From Halomonas sp. 7T (GTDB taxonomy: Bacteria > Pseudomonadota > Gammaproteobacteria > Pseudomonadales > Halomonadaceae): a stretch of DNA of 64,000 nucleotides. Below are positions 18,420 through 27,348 of the stretch, in pieces (position 1 is the stretch's first letter; every line of letters begins with the position of its first letter). Below the pieces are notes generated by a model, which made no database searches, had not been told where the DNA came from, and saw only the letters and a list, made by a program, of their open reading frames with translations. Location: positions 3,472,001 through 3,536,000 of the forward strand of contig NZ_CP087112.1 of NCBI RefSeq assembly GCF_025643255.1, written 5' to 3'. The position numbers and the translations under genes were made by a program.

Positions 18420-19319
18420 ATGCGCGCTATTTTTCTTGTCGATAACGGCTCCAAACGGCCTCAGGCCACCCATAACTTACGTCGGGTGGCGGCAGCGTTG
18501 AGTGAGCAGCTAGGGGAAACCGTTCACGCGGCCTCGCTGCTGCACTCCAATAAGATTCCTGCTGAAGAGGTCGACGGCATTCCCGCCATCACCCTAGGCC
18601 CGGCAGCCGAACGCAGCGCCGAGGCGGGGGCTACTGAAATTATCGTGCTGCCGTTTTTCTTCGGGCCTAGCAAAGCGCTCACCGGCTATCTGCCGGAGCG
18701 TATGGCTGCGCTACAGGCACGTTTTCCTAACGTGACGGTGCGGGTGGCTCAGCCGCTGGTGGATGAGCTGGGGAATAACGACCTGCGCTTGGTGCAGCTG
18801 TTGGCCGATAACGTACGTGCGCAACTACCTGCAAAAGGCGCGGCGAAGGTCGCACTGGTAGATCACGGCAGCCCGATTCCTGACGTGACGGCTGTACGTA
18901 ACCGCTTAGCGGGGCAACTAAGCGTGCTACTGGCCGATGAGGTGAGCTGTGTGGCGGCAGCGTCCATGGAGCGCCGAAAGGGTGACGAGTACCGCTTTAA
19001 CGAGCCGCTGTTGGAGCATTTGCTGGATACCCCCGAGTTCAGCAGCGGGGACGTGGTGCTGGCGATGCTGTTTCTCTCGCCTGGTCGGCATGCGGGCGAA
19101 GGCGGCGATATCGCCGAAATTTGCGCCGCCGCTGAGCAGCGCCACCCCCGTTTGCGTGTGACGACCACCGCACTGGTTGGCGAGCATGCGGGCATCGTCG
19201 AGATACTGCACGCGCGACTGCAACAAGCGCTTGATGGTGAACGCTTTCTACTCGAACTCCCTGTGCTACATCACGATGCTAGGGAGGCGGAAGGTGTAAC
19301 GCCGCCCAAAGGCGCGTAG
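18420..19319 (+). CDS. CbiX/SirB-like chelatase with degenerate N-terminal half
   Basis: 299-residue two-domain protein of the CbiX/SirB type, which inserts metal into sirohydrochlorin for siroheme or cobalamin. The C-terminal half keeps both metal-handling His residues: H149 in [10 protein letters not shown] and H224 in [14 protein letters not shown]. In the N-terminal half the matching places read VDNGSKRP (N9) and [15 protein letters not shown] (no His), so that half looks catalytically silent. Start at 18420 has AGGAAA five bases before it. Real substrate is uncertain; no other cobalamin or siroheme gene is in the window. Confidence 0.85.
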   Translation: MRAIFLVDNGSKRPQATHNLRRVAAALSEQLGETVHAASLLHSNKIPAEEVDGIPAITLGPAAERSAEAGATEIIVLPFFFGPSKALTGYLPERMAALQARFPNVTVRVAQPLVDELGNNDLRLVQLLADNVRAQLPAKGAAKVALVDHGSPIPDVTAVRNRLAGQLSVLLADEVSCVAAASMERRKGDEYRFNEPLLEHLLDTPEFSSGDVVLAMLFLSPGRHAGEGGDIAEICAAAEQRHPRLRVTTTALVGEHAGIVEILHARLQQALDGERFLLELPVLHHDAREAEGVTPPKGA

Positions 19320-19369
19320 AATCGCGGGCCTTTGAACGCGCAATTACACTGTTAACCAGGGCTCACATC

Positions 19370-20959
19370 TTGATCGCAACCGCCAATATCACCATGCAGT
19401 TTGGGGCTAAGCCCCTGTTTGAAAATGTTTCCGTCAAATTTAATAACGGCAATCGCTACGGTTTGATTGGCGCCAATGGTTGCGGTAAATCCACCTTTAT
19501 GAAAATTCTCGGTGGCGAGCTTGAACCCTCTTCCGGGCAGGTGATGCTGGATAGCAGCACCCGGCTGGGTAAACTGCGCCAGGATCAGTTCGCCTACGAG
19601 AACGAGCGGGTGATTGACACCGTGATCATGGGCAACGCCGAGCTGTGGAAAGTGGCCGCCGAGCGCGAGCGTATCTATTCGCTGCCCGAAATGAGCGAAG
19701 AAGACGGCATGGCCGTGGCTGACTTGGAAGTACGCTTTGCCGAGCTTGACGGCTACACCGCTGAGTCTCGCGCCGGAGAGCTGTTGTTGGGGCTAGGTAT
19801 TCCCATTGAACAGCATACCGGCCCGATGAGTGAAGTGGCCCCCGGCTGGAAGCTGCGGGTGCTACTGGCCCAGGCGCTGTTTTCTGATCCAGACGTGCTG
19901 CTGCTTGACGAGCCCACCAACCACCTGGATATCAATACGATTCGCTGGCTGGAAGACATCCTCAAAGCGCGCAGTAGCACCATGGTGATTATTTCCCACG
20001 ATCGCCACTTCCTGAACAGCGTGTGTACGCACATGGCGGATCTGGATTACGGCGAAATTACCCTGTTCCCCGGCAACTACGATGACTACATGACAGCCGC
20101 CACTGCGGCTCGCGAGCGTCAGCATTCGGATAACGCCAAAAAGAAAGCGCAAATTGCCGAACTTCAGCAGTTCGTCAGCCGCTTCTCGGCCAATGCGTCC
20201 AAAGCCAAACAGGCCACTTCACGGGCGCGCCAGATCGATAAAATCAAGCTGGAAGATATCAAGCCTTCGAGCCGGGTTAGCCCGTTTATCCGCTTTGAGC
20301 AGAATAAAAAGATTCATCGCAATGCCGTGAATGTAGATGCCATTACCAAAGGCTACGATGATGAGAAACCGCTTTTTGAGCGTTTCTCGATGACGGTGGA
20401 AGCGGGTGAGCGTATTGCGATTATCGGCCCCAACGGCATTGGCAAAACCACCCTGCTGAAAACCCTAGCGGGCGATTTGCACCCCGATGCCGGTGAGGTG
20501 AAGTGGACCGATGCCGCTGAAGTTGGCATGTTTGGCCAAGACCACACCGATGACTTTCCGGTTGATGCCACGCTCTTTGAGTGGATGAGCCAATGGACTA
20601 AAGGCGGCGAGCAAATAGTGCGCGGTGCACTGGGGCGGATGCTGTTCTCCAGCGATGACATTGGTAAATCGGTGAAGGTGATTTCCGGCGGCGAGCAGGG
20701 GCGCATGCTGTTTGGCAAGTTAACGCTCACCAACCCCAACGTGCTGCTAATGGATGAGCCAACCAACCATTTGGATATGGAATCGATTGAGGCGCTGAAC
20801 TTAGCGTTAGAGAACTACCCTGGCACGCTGATGTTCGTTAGCCACGATCGAGAGTTTGTCTCAAGCCTGGCCACCCGCATTATCGATATGCAACCGGACG
20901 GCATTGTTGATTTCAGCGGTAGCTACGATGACTATCTGCGTAGCCAAGGCGTCGTATAA
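19370..20959 (+). CDS. ABC-F family ATPase, YbiT-like
   Basis: 529-residue soluble protein with two ABC ATPase domains and no membrane part, a translation-associated ABC-F protein. Domain 1 has Walker [10 protein letters not shown] and Walker [12 protein letters not shown]; its signature is a variant ([17 protein letters not shown]). The inter-domain linker of charged helices spans about residues 235-320. Domain 2 has [18 protein letters not shown] and [11 protein letters not shown]. The N-terminus ([19 protein letters not shown]) and total length match YbiT rather than EttA. The start TTG at 19370 fits the family N-terminus, with CCAGGG upstream. Likely tunes the ribosome during elongation. 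Confidence 0.93.
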   Translation: MIATANITMQFGAKPLFENVSVKFNNGNRYGLIGANGCGKSTFMKILGGELEPSSGQVMLDSSTRLGKLRQDQFAYENERVIDTVIMGNAELWKVAAERERIYSLPEMSEEDGMAVADLEVRFAELDGYTAESRAGELLLGLGIPIEQHTGPMSEVAPGWKLRVLLAQALFSDPDVLLLDEPTNHLDINTIRWLEDILKARSSTMVIISHDRHFLNSVCTHMADLDYGEITLFPGNYDDYMTAATAARERQHSDNAKKKAQIAELQQFVSRFSANASKAKQATSRARQIDKIKLEDIKPSSRVSPFIRFEQNKKIHRNAVNVDAITKGYDDEKPLFERFSMTVEAGERIAIIGPNGIGKTTLLKTLAGDLHPDAGEVKWTDAAEVGMFGQDHTDDFPVDATLFEWMSQWTKGGEQIVRGALGRMLFSSDDIGKSVKVISGGEQGRMLFGKLTLTNPNVLLMDEPTNHLDMESIEALNLALENYPGTLMFVSHDREFVSSLATRIIDMQPDGIVDFSGSYDDYLRSQGVV

Positions 20960-20960
20960 G

Positions 20961-21557
20961 TTAGCCAATGATTTGGGCGTAAGTCGACTCGCTGGCTGGT
21001 TTCCGGTCAGCGTCTAACATGTCACCGCTGAACGTCTCGTTCATCTCTTTGGCGAGCTCTACATAAACGTGCATCTGCTGATTGCGGCGTTTACGTAGCG
21101 GCGGCTTCACCAGCAGGCTAACGCCACGAATTGGCTCATGGCTCTCTCCACGGAGTAAGTCGGGCATCTCGCCAGGCGGAAAGGCGTTGGCGACGGTGAT
21201 CGGGTTAGACGCCTGCTGCCCATCAATCAAAAACACTTTTTTGATGGCGTCAAAGCGGGCGTTCTTGCTCCGTAACCACTCGGTTAAGCGCTCATCGGTC
21301 GTGTCATCAGGCTGAGAAAAAATGACAAACAGCGAGTGCTGCGTTACTTTTTTGGTCTGTTTTGGCGTTGGCGGTGTTTCCGGTGCCTGCGCTGGCTCGA
21401 TCGGTGATGGTTTTAGCGCCATAGGGGCTGCCGCCGCTGCTTTCTCTTTTGCACGACGACGTCTTGGTAAAACGATATATACGAAAATGGCTGTTGCCAG
21501 CATGCCTAAAATCAGCGAGGCAAATGCAAGTAAAACAGGAAGAGACGTGTCGTTCAT
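20961..21557 (-). CDS. ZipA-like membrane-anchored protein
   Basis: 198-residue protein laid out like the division protein ZipA: an N-terminal membrane helix (about residues 8-29), a basic patch (PRRRRAKEK), a Pro/Ala/Thr-rich linker (about 45-72), and a C-terminal domain resembling the FtsZ-binding fold. In that domain the ZipA landmarks are PITVANAFPPGEMPD, IRGVSLLV and a closing GDMLDADRKPASES. It is shorter than typical ZipA (about 300 or more). It converges with the ABC-F gene, leaving one base between the stops. Whether it is the only ZipA of the genome or a paralogue cannot be told from the window. Confidence 0.72.
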   Translation of the reverse strand: MNDTSLPVLLAFASLILGMLATAIFVYIVLPRRRRAKEKAAAAAPMALKPSPIEPAQAPETPPTPKQTKKVTQHSLFVIFSQPDDTTDERLTEWLRSKNARFDAIKKVFLIDGQQASNPITVANAFPPGEMPDLLRGESHEPIRGVSLLVKPPLRKRRNQQMHVYVELAKEMNETFSGDMLDADRKPASESTYAQIIG

Positions 21558-21582
21558 TCGTTTGAACCCTATTGGTTGGCGC

Positions 21583-22050
21583 CTAGGCCTTATTGAGTCT
21601 TAAAATGGATGTGTTAAGCGCTAACGCAAGCGCTACCCAGAGCCAATAAGGCACCATCAACCCTGCGGCTAGTGCGCTTACGTTAACAAACAATCCTATT
21701 GTTAGCGTAATTAAACCCAGCAGTAGAACAATATCGACCAACGCTGCATCAATTTGCTTACGGCCAAAGAATAACCACGACCATGCCGCATTAGCCACCA
21801 GTTGCAGGCCATACACAATAAAGCCCGCCGTACGAAGCGGCGACGCATCGGCCATGTAAACCCGCCAAGCGGCGATCGCCATCAATAGATATAGAATGCC
21901 CCAAGCGATGGGAAAGGCCAAATCTGGCGGTGTCCAGCGGGGTTTACGTAGCTCGCGGTACCAGTTATCGGGGCGAAAGCGTGCACCGGTGGTGGCTGTA
22001 ATGCCTACCAGCAGCAACGATATCAATAATGCTAACAGCGAACTTAGCAT
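21583..22050 (-). CDS. tspO: TspO/MBR family protein
   Basis: 155-residue, five-helix membrane protein of the TspO / peripheral benzodiazepine receptor family, which binds porphyrins and related tetrapyrroles and acts in stress responses. Family motifs are visible: WYRELRKPRWTPPDLAFP with the conserved W-PP, AWGILYLLMAIAAWRV, and NAAWSWLFFGRKQIDAAL. Twenty-five bases separate it from the ZipA-like gene downstream on the same strand. Confidence 0.92.
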   Translation of the reverse strand: MLSSLLALLISLLLVGITATTGARFRPDNWYRELRKPRWTPPDLAFPIAWGILYLLMAIAAWRVYMADASPLRTAGFIVYGLQLVANAAWSWLFFGRKQIDAALVDIVLLLGLITLTIGLFVNVSALAAGLMVPYWLWVALALALNTSILRLNKA

Positions 22051-22126
22051 GCTTCATCCTAATGTTAAAACGAAAGAATCAACAGCCTAGCAGCGTTTTA
22101 ATGCTTTTTGTCATAAATGGGATGGA

Positions 22127-22155
22127 ATAAAAAAAGCACCACCGAAGTGATGCTT
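22127..22155 (-). terminator. Terminator of the nemA-like gene
   Basis: On the minus strand AGCATCAC - TTCG - GTGGTGCT followed by seven T. A stable UUCG tetraloop closes the stem. It ends the nemA-like transcript. Confidence 0.88.
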
Positions 22156-22187
22156 ATCTTTGTAACTCTTAGCGCTTTAATCGTCGT

Positions 22188-23306
22188 TTAATTGATACGA
22201 TCGTAGCCGTTATTCATAAAAGGGTAGTCGGTGTAGCCTTTTTCGTCACCACCATAGAAGGTTTCAGGGTTTGGCTGAGTCAGTGGTGCGTTAACCCGAA
22301 AGCGTTCAGCTAAGTCAGGGTTGGCGATATAGGGGCGACCAAAGGCCACGGCATCGGTGGTGTTTTCACCAATGCGTGCTTCAGCGTGCTCAGCGTCGTA
22401 GTTGCCGCAGTAAATCAGGCTGCCGTTAAAGCGTTCACGCATTTGCTTACGAAAGCCATCAGGGAAAGTGATATCGCCACCGGCCCAGTTGGGTTCGTTC
22501 AGGTGCAGGTAGGCAAGGCCACGCTTGGAGAGTTGCTCTGCCATGTAGAAGGCCATGGCTTCCGGCTCGTCGTCGGTTAAGCCAAAGAGTTCAATAAACG
22601 GTGTCATACGAATGCCAACGCGGTCGGCACCGAAAACCTCAACCACTGCATCGACGACTTCTAGCGGGAAACGGGCGCGATTTTCCAGCGAGCCACCATA
22701 CTGGTCGGTACGCTTATTGGTGCCGGTGGCTAAAAACTGGTTCAGCAGGTAGGCGTTAGCCGCGTGGACTTCCACCATGTCAAAGCCTGCGCGTTTGGCA
22801 CGAATGGCGGCTTGGCGGTAGTCATCGACAAGGCCGGGGATCTCATCGGTTTCCAGCGCTCGGGGCGTGCTGGTGGGGTGCTGGCCTGCGGTGCCATCTT
22901 CAAACTCGACAAAGCACTGGGCGCCTTCGCCTTTCAGCGCGCTAGGCGCGACCGGCTGTTGTCCATCAGGTTGCACCATCTCATGGGATACACGGCCCAC
23001 GTGCCACAGCTGAAGCGCAATTCGGCCACCCTTGGCATGCACGGCATTCACCACACCTTTCCAGCCCGCTTCCTGCTCATCGGTCCAGATGCCAGGGGTA
23101 TAGACGTAGCCACGGGCAGTGGGGGAGATATTAGTGGCTTCGCTGATAATCAGCCCCGCCCCTGTGCGCTGGCCGTAATAGGCTTCTTGCATTGTGCCCG
23201 GCACGCTGTCGGGTGTGCGTGAGCGGGTGAGCGGCGCCATGATCACGCGGTTTGGGATCGATAAACTGCCAAGCTGGAGAGGGGAAAACAGCGTTTCATA
23301 CGCCAT
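22188..23306 (-). CDS. nemA: Old yellow enzyme-family alkene reductase (NemA-like)
   Basis: 372-residue FMN-dependent ene-reductase that uses NAD(P)H to reduce activated alkenes such as N-ethylmaleimide and can act on nitro compounds. Visible: LFSPLQLGSLSIPNRVIMAPLTR at the N-terminus (FMN-binding start; written here in parts: LFSPLQLGSL, NRVIMAPLTR), the substrate-binding HAANAYLLNQFL segment, NKRTDQYGGSLENRARF, and the C-terminal VAFGRPYIANPDL phosphate-binding strand. Start at 23306 has AGGAG upstream. A palindrome 56-71 bases before the start may be its operator. Confidence 0.93.
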   Translation of the reverse strand: MAYETLFSPLQLGSLSIPNRVIMAPLTRSRTPDSVPGTMQEAYYGQRTGAGLIISEATNISPTARGYVYTPGIWTDEQEAGWKGVVNAVHAKGGRIALQLWHVGRVSHEMVQPDGQQPVAPSALKGEGAQCFVEFEDGTAGQHPTSTPRALETDEIPGLVDDYRQAAIRAKRAGFDMVEVHAANAYLLNQFLATGTNKRTDQYGGSLENRARFPLEVVDAVVEVFGADRVGIRMTPFIELFGLTDDEPEAMAFYMAEQLSKRGLAYLHLNEPNWAGGDITFPDGFRKQMRERFNGSLIYCGNYDAEHAEARIGENTTDAVAFGRPYIANPDLAERFRVNAPLTQPNPETFYGGDEKGYTDYPFMNNGYDRIN

Positions 23307-23361
23307 AGGGCAAACTCCTTTTACATCGTGTTTTGTATGAGCATGGTGCAAAGTTAATTAG

Positions 23362-23377
23362 AGTAGACCAGTTTACT
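23362..23377. promoter_or_regulatory. Candidate TetR-type operator upstream of nemA
   Basis: AGTAGAC-CA-GTTTACT, a seven-base inverted repeat with one mismatch. Its TAGAC half resembles the half-site of the NemR operator in E. coli. No NemR gene is adjacent, so the binding protein is unknown. Confidence 0.4.
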
Positions 23378-23482
23378 ACAAAATACTAAGGGCTGTCATG
23401 AGCGTAATGGAGAACACCGCTTAGCAGGGCATGCTAGTTGCATTTTCAGTTTGCAAAATTTCTAGATAAATAGCCTGTTTGA

Positions 23483-23496
23483 TTGATGCGTATCAA
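23483..23496. promoter_or_regulatory. FNR/Anr box upstream of the chemoreceptor gene
   Basis: TTGATGCGTATCAA matches the FNR/Anr consensus TTGAT-N4-ATCAA exactly. It is centred 98 bases before the chemoreceptor start codon and about 180 bases before nemA. Control by oxygen through an Anr protein is inferred. Confidence 0.72.
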
Positions 23497-23587
23497 TTAG
23501 GTGGATTTAGCTAACAGACAATGAAGCGTAAAATAGTGCTTTGCATATACATACCACCTGCCATGCGCTTAAGCGCCGAGAGCTACT

Positions 23588-25291
23588 ATGTTGAGAATGA
23601 CAATCAAAAAACGCCTGACATTAATGGTTATCGTAATGCTAGTGCTGATGTTGATCATTGGTGCGTTGGGCTTTAGCGGGATGGTCTCTTCTAACCGCGC
23701 AGTGGATACTATCTACCAAGAGAATCTGCGTGATACGCAGCGCATTGCTCAGCTCAATGAACACTCTAAAGATATGATTATGGAGCTGTCGCTCGCGGGT
23801 CAGCACGACCCGATGCTGGCTGTCAGCGCGCTTCACGACCACTCCGTACAGATGCACATGGACAATATTGTCCAAAATATCTCGCAGATCGACACTATCT
23901 GGCATGCCTTCTCTGCCAACGAGATGTCTGCCGAAGTAGAGTCATTATCAGCGCGTTTTCGCGAAAGTTATCAGCAGCTGTTAGTGACGGTAGCCCCCAC
24001 GATGCCACTCTACTCATTGGGTAACTACGACGAAGCCAATGAGATGGCGTTTACTCAGGCGTTGCCAGCATACCGCCAGATGAATGCCGTCTTACATGAG
24101 TTGATTGAGCAAGAAGAGCGTGAAGCGCAGGCGGGTTATGAAAACGCTGTGGCTCGGGCGGGCTTAATGAGGAACTTAATGTTGGGTGCATTAATGGTCG
24201 CCGTTGTGCTGGCGGGCATACTTAGCTGGCTGCTTATTCAGCGCATCCTGCAGCCGCTTGCCCAAGCCCGCCAACATTTCCATGCTATGGCCGAAGGTGA
24301 CCTGACTCAGACAATTCGTCACTCCCAGCGTGATGAAATTGGCGATATGCTCAGTGAGCTAGGGGATATGCAGGGCAAACTGCAGGGGTTGATTGGCAGT
24401 ATCCAGGCGTCAGCGGGTGCCATTTCTAGCGCTTCAGGGCAAATTTCTGCAGGCAATATCGACCTTTCCCAGCGTACCGAGCAGCAGGCTTCAAGCCTTC
24501 AGGAAACCGCTGCCAGTATGGAGCAGGTGGCCGCGACGGTAAAAAATAATACTCAGCATACCGGCGAAGCCAATGCGCTTGCCCATACGGCCAGCCGTTC
24601 GGCGAGCTACGGCGGCGAAAAAGTCAAAGAAGCTGTCAATAAAATGGATGAACTCAACAGCAGTTCGGAAAAAATTAGCGGTATCGTCTCGCTAATCGAC
24701 GGTATTGCGTTCCAAACCAATATTCTTGCTTTAAATGCGTCGGTTGAAGCCGCTCGTGCGGGGGAGCAAGGGCGCGGTTTTGCCGTGGTAGCGCAAGAAG
24801 TTAGGAGCTTGGCGCAGCGTAGTGCCGATGCAGCTAAACAGATTCAGACCCTGATTGCCGAGAACAACCAAGTGGTTGAACAGGGAAGTGGTCTGGTGAA
24901 AGCCGTTGGCGACTCTATGTCACAAATCGTAGTGAACATTGGCAAAGTGTCGGATCTTATGGAAGATGTTAGCCGTGCCTCCGACGAGCAGACATCCGCC
25001 ATTGATCAAATGAGCATTGCGATTAACCAGATGGATGATGTCACTCAGCAAAACGCATCACTGGTTGAGCAAACCGCGACGGCATCGGCCTCGCTGGAAG
25101 AGCAGGCCAGTGACCTGGCTAGCGCGGTTGCCTTCTTCAAAGTGGTTGAGGGTCAGCCGTCTCTCTCTGCTCCACAGAACCTTGCTTCTCCGCAAGAAAA
25201 GCACGCGCGCTTTGCCGCCACGCCTTCGCCCACTCAGAATAAGCCCGTAAGAAAAGCCAAGGCCACCGTCGATGAGTGGGAAGAGTTCTAG
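23588..25291 (+). CDS. Methyl-accepting chemotaxis protein, Tar-type
   Basis: 567-residue transmembrane chemoreceptor. Order: TM1 (about residues 12-33), periplasmic four-helix-bundle sensor (about 34-190), TM2 (about 197-217), HAMP domain (about 218-270), and a long methylation/signalling coiled coil. The hairpin tip that contacts CheA and CheW reads [20 protein letters not shown] with [20 protein letters not shown] after it. The chain ends in DEWEEF, a CheR/CheB-tether pentapeptide like that of Tar and Tsr. The ligand is unknown. It is a single gene with an FNR-type box upstream, which suggests induction under low oxygen. Confidence 0.94.
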   Translation: MLRMTIKKRLTLMVIVMLVLMLIIGALGFSGMVSSNRAVDTIYQENLRDTQRIAQLNEHSKDMIMELSLAGQHDPMLAVSALHDHSVQMHMDNIVQNISQIDTIWHAFSANEMSAEVESLSARFRESYQQLLVTVAPTMPLYSLGNYDEANEMAFTQALPAYRQMNAVLHELIEQEEREAQAGYENAVARAGLMRNLMLGALMVAVVLAGILSWLLIQRILQPLAQARQHFHAMAEGDLTQTIRHSQRDEIGDMLSELGDMQGKLQGLIGSIQASAGAISSASGQISAGNIDLSQRTEQQASSLQETAASMEQVAATVKNNTQHTGEANALAHTASRSASYGGEKVKEAVNKMDELNSSSEKISGIVSLIDGIAFQTNILALNASVEAARAGEQGRGFAVVAQEVRSLAQRSADAAKQIQTLIAENNQVVEQGSGLVKAVGDSMSQIVVNIGKVSDLMEDVSRASDEQTSAIDQMSIAINQMDDVTQQNASLVEQTATASASLEEQASDLASAVAFFKVVEGQPSLSAPQNLASPQEKHARFAATPSPTQNKPVRKAKATVDEWEEF

Positions 25292-25301
25292 CACGTTGCC
25301 G

Positions 25302-25673
25302 CTAGCGCCGTTGCCATGGCCAGCGGCGCTTAACGGGCGTATCGATTTGTCCTATAGCGCTGGTTAGCGGAAGCATAATAGCGCTGAGCTGGCGGTGACA
25401 GGCGGCGCTACTCATCACGCCGGGGCACTGCTTAAGAAGCAATTCGCACTGCTGGGAGGCGATAAAGAGCTGCTCGACGATCTCAGGCGTGAACAGTGGC
25501 TTGGCCTGCTGGCAGCAGCGGGTTAGCTCTCGGGAAAGCATGGAAAGCATGCTGGTATCTAGCCAGCAGGGCAGCGGATCTTCCAGCCGTCCGGCAATCG
25601 AGTGCTGAACGGCTTCAAACGATGTGCGTAAAAACAGCAGGGTTTGACGAAGCTGGCGCTGTTCACTGGTCAT
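25302..25673 (-). CDS. Hypothetical 123-residue protein
   Basis: Soluble, mostly helical 123-residue protein with no signal peptide, five Cys residues and a basic C-terminal tail (KRRWPWQRR). Not recognised. The coding call rests on a clean frame with a normal composition, GGGACGT-type site just before the ATG at 25673, and a fit between its neighbours. A perfect 10-bp inverted repeat begins 26 bases upstream of its start. It converges with the chemoreceptor gene. Confidence 0.6.
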   Translation of the reverse strand: MTSEQRQLRQTLLFLRTSFEAVQHSIAGRLEDPLPCWLDTSMLSMLSRELTRCCQQAKPLFTPEIVEQLFIASQQCELLLKQCPGVMSSAACHRQLSAIMLPLTSAIGQIDTPVKRRWPWQRR

Positions 25674-25698
25674 GTGACGTCCCTTTACCTCAACGGCT

Positions 25699-25726
25699 CT
25701 TTTTAACCAAGATGATGGTTAAAAAG
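25699..25726. promoter_or_regulatory. Perfect inverted repeat upstream of the hypothetical gene
   Basis: CTTTTTAACC - eight bases - GGTTAAAAAG, ten perfect pairs. There is no T run beyond the second arm on either strand, so an operator is more likely than a terminator. It lies between the M24 gene end and the start of the 123-residue protein. Confidence 0.5.
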
Positions 25727-25791
25727 GAGATTGTTTCTCATTTGCATCTGTAGGGAAGATAGCTTTCCTCAATCTCGGTGTCAATCTCAGG

Positions 25792-26994
25792 CTATGAGCG
25801 CATAGGCGTATCGCTTGCCTGATAAAGTTGCCAATCGTTGTTGGTAAGCGGCTTGGCACCCTGTTCTGTCACCACGACCGTATCGCTCAAGCCAACGCCC
25901 CACTGGCCAGGTACCCGCAGGCAGAGCGGTAGATGAAACACCATATTGGTTTCAAAGGTGCGCGCCTGGCCTTTGGCAATGTAGCCCGTCCCCTCTACCC
26001 AGCTTGGCGGGAACTGAGCGCCCACGGCGTAGCCAAACACCCCAGAGAAAAATAGCTGGTCGCGGGTTGGAGCTAGCAGGCCATCCGCCGCCTTCGCGGC
26101 ATCATCAAAGCTGTTGCCTGGCTTCATATGACTGCACAGTGACTCGAATAGCGAGCGGCACAGGTCGCGGGTAGCGGTTAACTCGGTATTAGGCTTTCCT
26201 GTTACCGCTGTGCGCATCATTGGGGCGGTATAGCGTTGGTAAGCGGCCCCGAATTCTAAAAATACCGGTTCATTGGGCTGTATGACGCGGCGCTTATGGT
26301 TAACGTGAATCACGCCGATGCGTTGCCCGCTGGTCACGATAGGCTGCAAACTCATGAACTCGCTGCCGTTCTCTAGCAGCGCTTTAGCGCCGATGGCGGC
26401 AATATCGTTATCAGTCATGCCAGGGCGAATAGCGGCTATCGCAGCCTCTAAACCTGCCGCAGTGATTCGTGCACTTTCGCTGAGCATCTCAAGTTCGGCG
26501 CTACTTTTAACAATACGAATCGTATCGAGCAGGTCACCTGCTTCACAGAAGCGCTCTTTACCCACTGAGCGGGCCAGCGCGTCCATCACGCCCACTCGCA
26601 AACCGCTGCTCCAGCCATCGATGCCAATGTGCTTGCAAGGGATTAACAGGTCGGCCAGCGGCGTGATGATTTCATCTAGATTTTCCCATCGGTAACCAAT
26701 GATTTCATCAACACGGGCAGTGACCACTGCCGCCCCTGTTTCAATAGATGCCACCTGCAACACCAACTGTGTAGGTGTGCACACTAAGCAGGCGTGTACC
26801 GATACCTCAAAGGTGTGATAGCCGGTTAAGTAGTTTATGTCGGCAGGGTCGGTGAGCAGTAGAGCATCCAGCCCGCGATGTGTCATTGCGTGGCGCACTT
26901 TGTTGAGGCGCGTTTGGTATTCGGCAGGCGCAAAGGGCAATTCACTTTGGGCGAGCGTCTCGGCAAGGGCGGTACGGTAGTGTTGATAGTCCAT
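25792..26994 (-). CDS. M24-family (pita-bread) hydrolase lacking most metal ligands
   Basis: 400-residue protein with a creatinase-type N-terminal domain (about 1-160) and a pita-bread C-terminal domain. In metallopeptidases the latter has five metal ligands (D, D, H, E, E). Here the positions read E247 (LEFGAAYQRY), A257 (YTAPMMRT), no His in FGYAVGAQFPP (about 320-330), E348 (ETNMVF) and S370 (GLSDTVVVTE). So four of five are replaced, as in metal-independent creatinase and ectoine hydrolase (DoeA/EutD). A C-N hydrolase acting on a small compound is more likely than a peptidase. It is divergent from puuB, which hints at polyamine or guanidino chemistry, but this is inference. Confidence 0.78.
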   Translation of the reverse strand: MDYQHYRTALAETLAQSELPFAPAEYQTRLNKVRHAMTHRGLDALLLTDPADINYLTGYHTFEVSVHACLVCTPTQLVLQVASIETGAAVVTARVDEIIGYRWENLDEIITPLADLLIPCKHIGIDGWSSGLRVGVMDALARSVGKERFCEAGDLLDTIRIVKSSAELEMLSESARITAAGLEAAIAAIRPGMTDNDIAAIGAKALLENGSEFMSLQPIVTSGQRIGVIHVNHKRRVIQPNEPVFLEFGAAYQRYTAPMMRTAVTGKPNTELTATRDLCRSLFESLCSHMKPGNSFDDAAKAADGLLAPTRDQLFFSGVFGYAVGAQFPPSWVEGTGYIAKGQARTFETNMVFHLPLCLRVPGQWGVGLSDTVVVTEQGAKPLTNNDWQLYQASDTPMRS

Positions 26995-27348
26995 AGCGGT
27001 CTCCGGTGGGGCTATGGTGAGTATAGGCAGCTGCTAGCGTTACGCCGCGGCCATTATCAACGCAAGCAATAGCAGTTAGTTGTGCCTCAATCGTGCTCTG
27101 TAATAAGACGTAGATAGTTCGCACAAAATCTCGCCCTCAATAGGGGAGATGCATCAAACGTGTGGTGGCTATTTCCAGTGGAATGGTCATGTGCTTTATA
27201 TTCGCGTGTTGCTTTTTTAATAACATTTATTTTATGTGAAAAGGTGTTATTCGCCTCTGCAAGCCCATTGGCTCCTGTTGCTTGCGCATTTGTACATCGG
27301 TCTATATGATCAGATTGGTTAAAATAATCAACAAAAGGAAGGTGGCAA
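26995..27348. promoter_or_regulatory. Divergent control region between the M24 gene and puuB
   Basis: A 354-base gap with no gene. It becomes AT-rich from about 27200. AATAACA (27219-27225) and TGTTATT (27245-27251) form an inverted repeat with a 19-base spacer, and AATAACA recurs in the puuA-puuD gap (30312-30318). The puuB ribosome site is AAGGAAGG, just before its ATG. Promoters for both genes must lie here but no convincing -35/-10 pair was fixed. Confidence 0.5.

Noticed and set aside
22764..23222. 152-codon plus-strand frame inside nemA
   Set aside because: Antisense to a complete old-yellow-enzyme gene with all motifs.
25792..26994. Naming the M24 gene doeA (ectoine hydrolase)
   Set aside because: The pattern of lost metal ligands is shared with DoeA and creatinase, but no other ectoine-degradation gene is nearby and the neighbours are polyamine genes. 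Left without a symbol.
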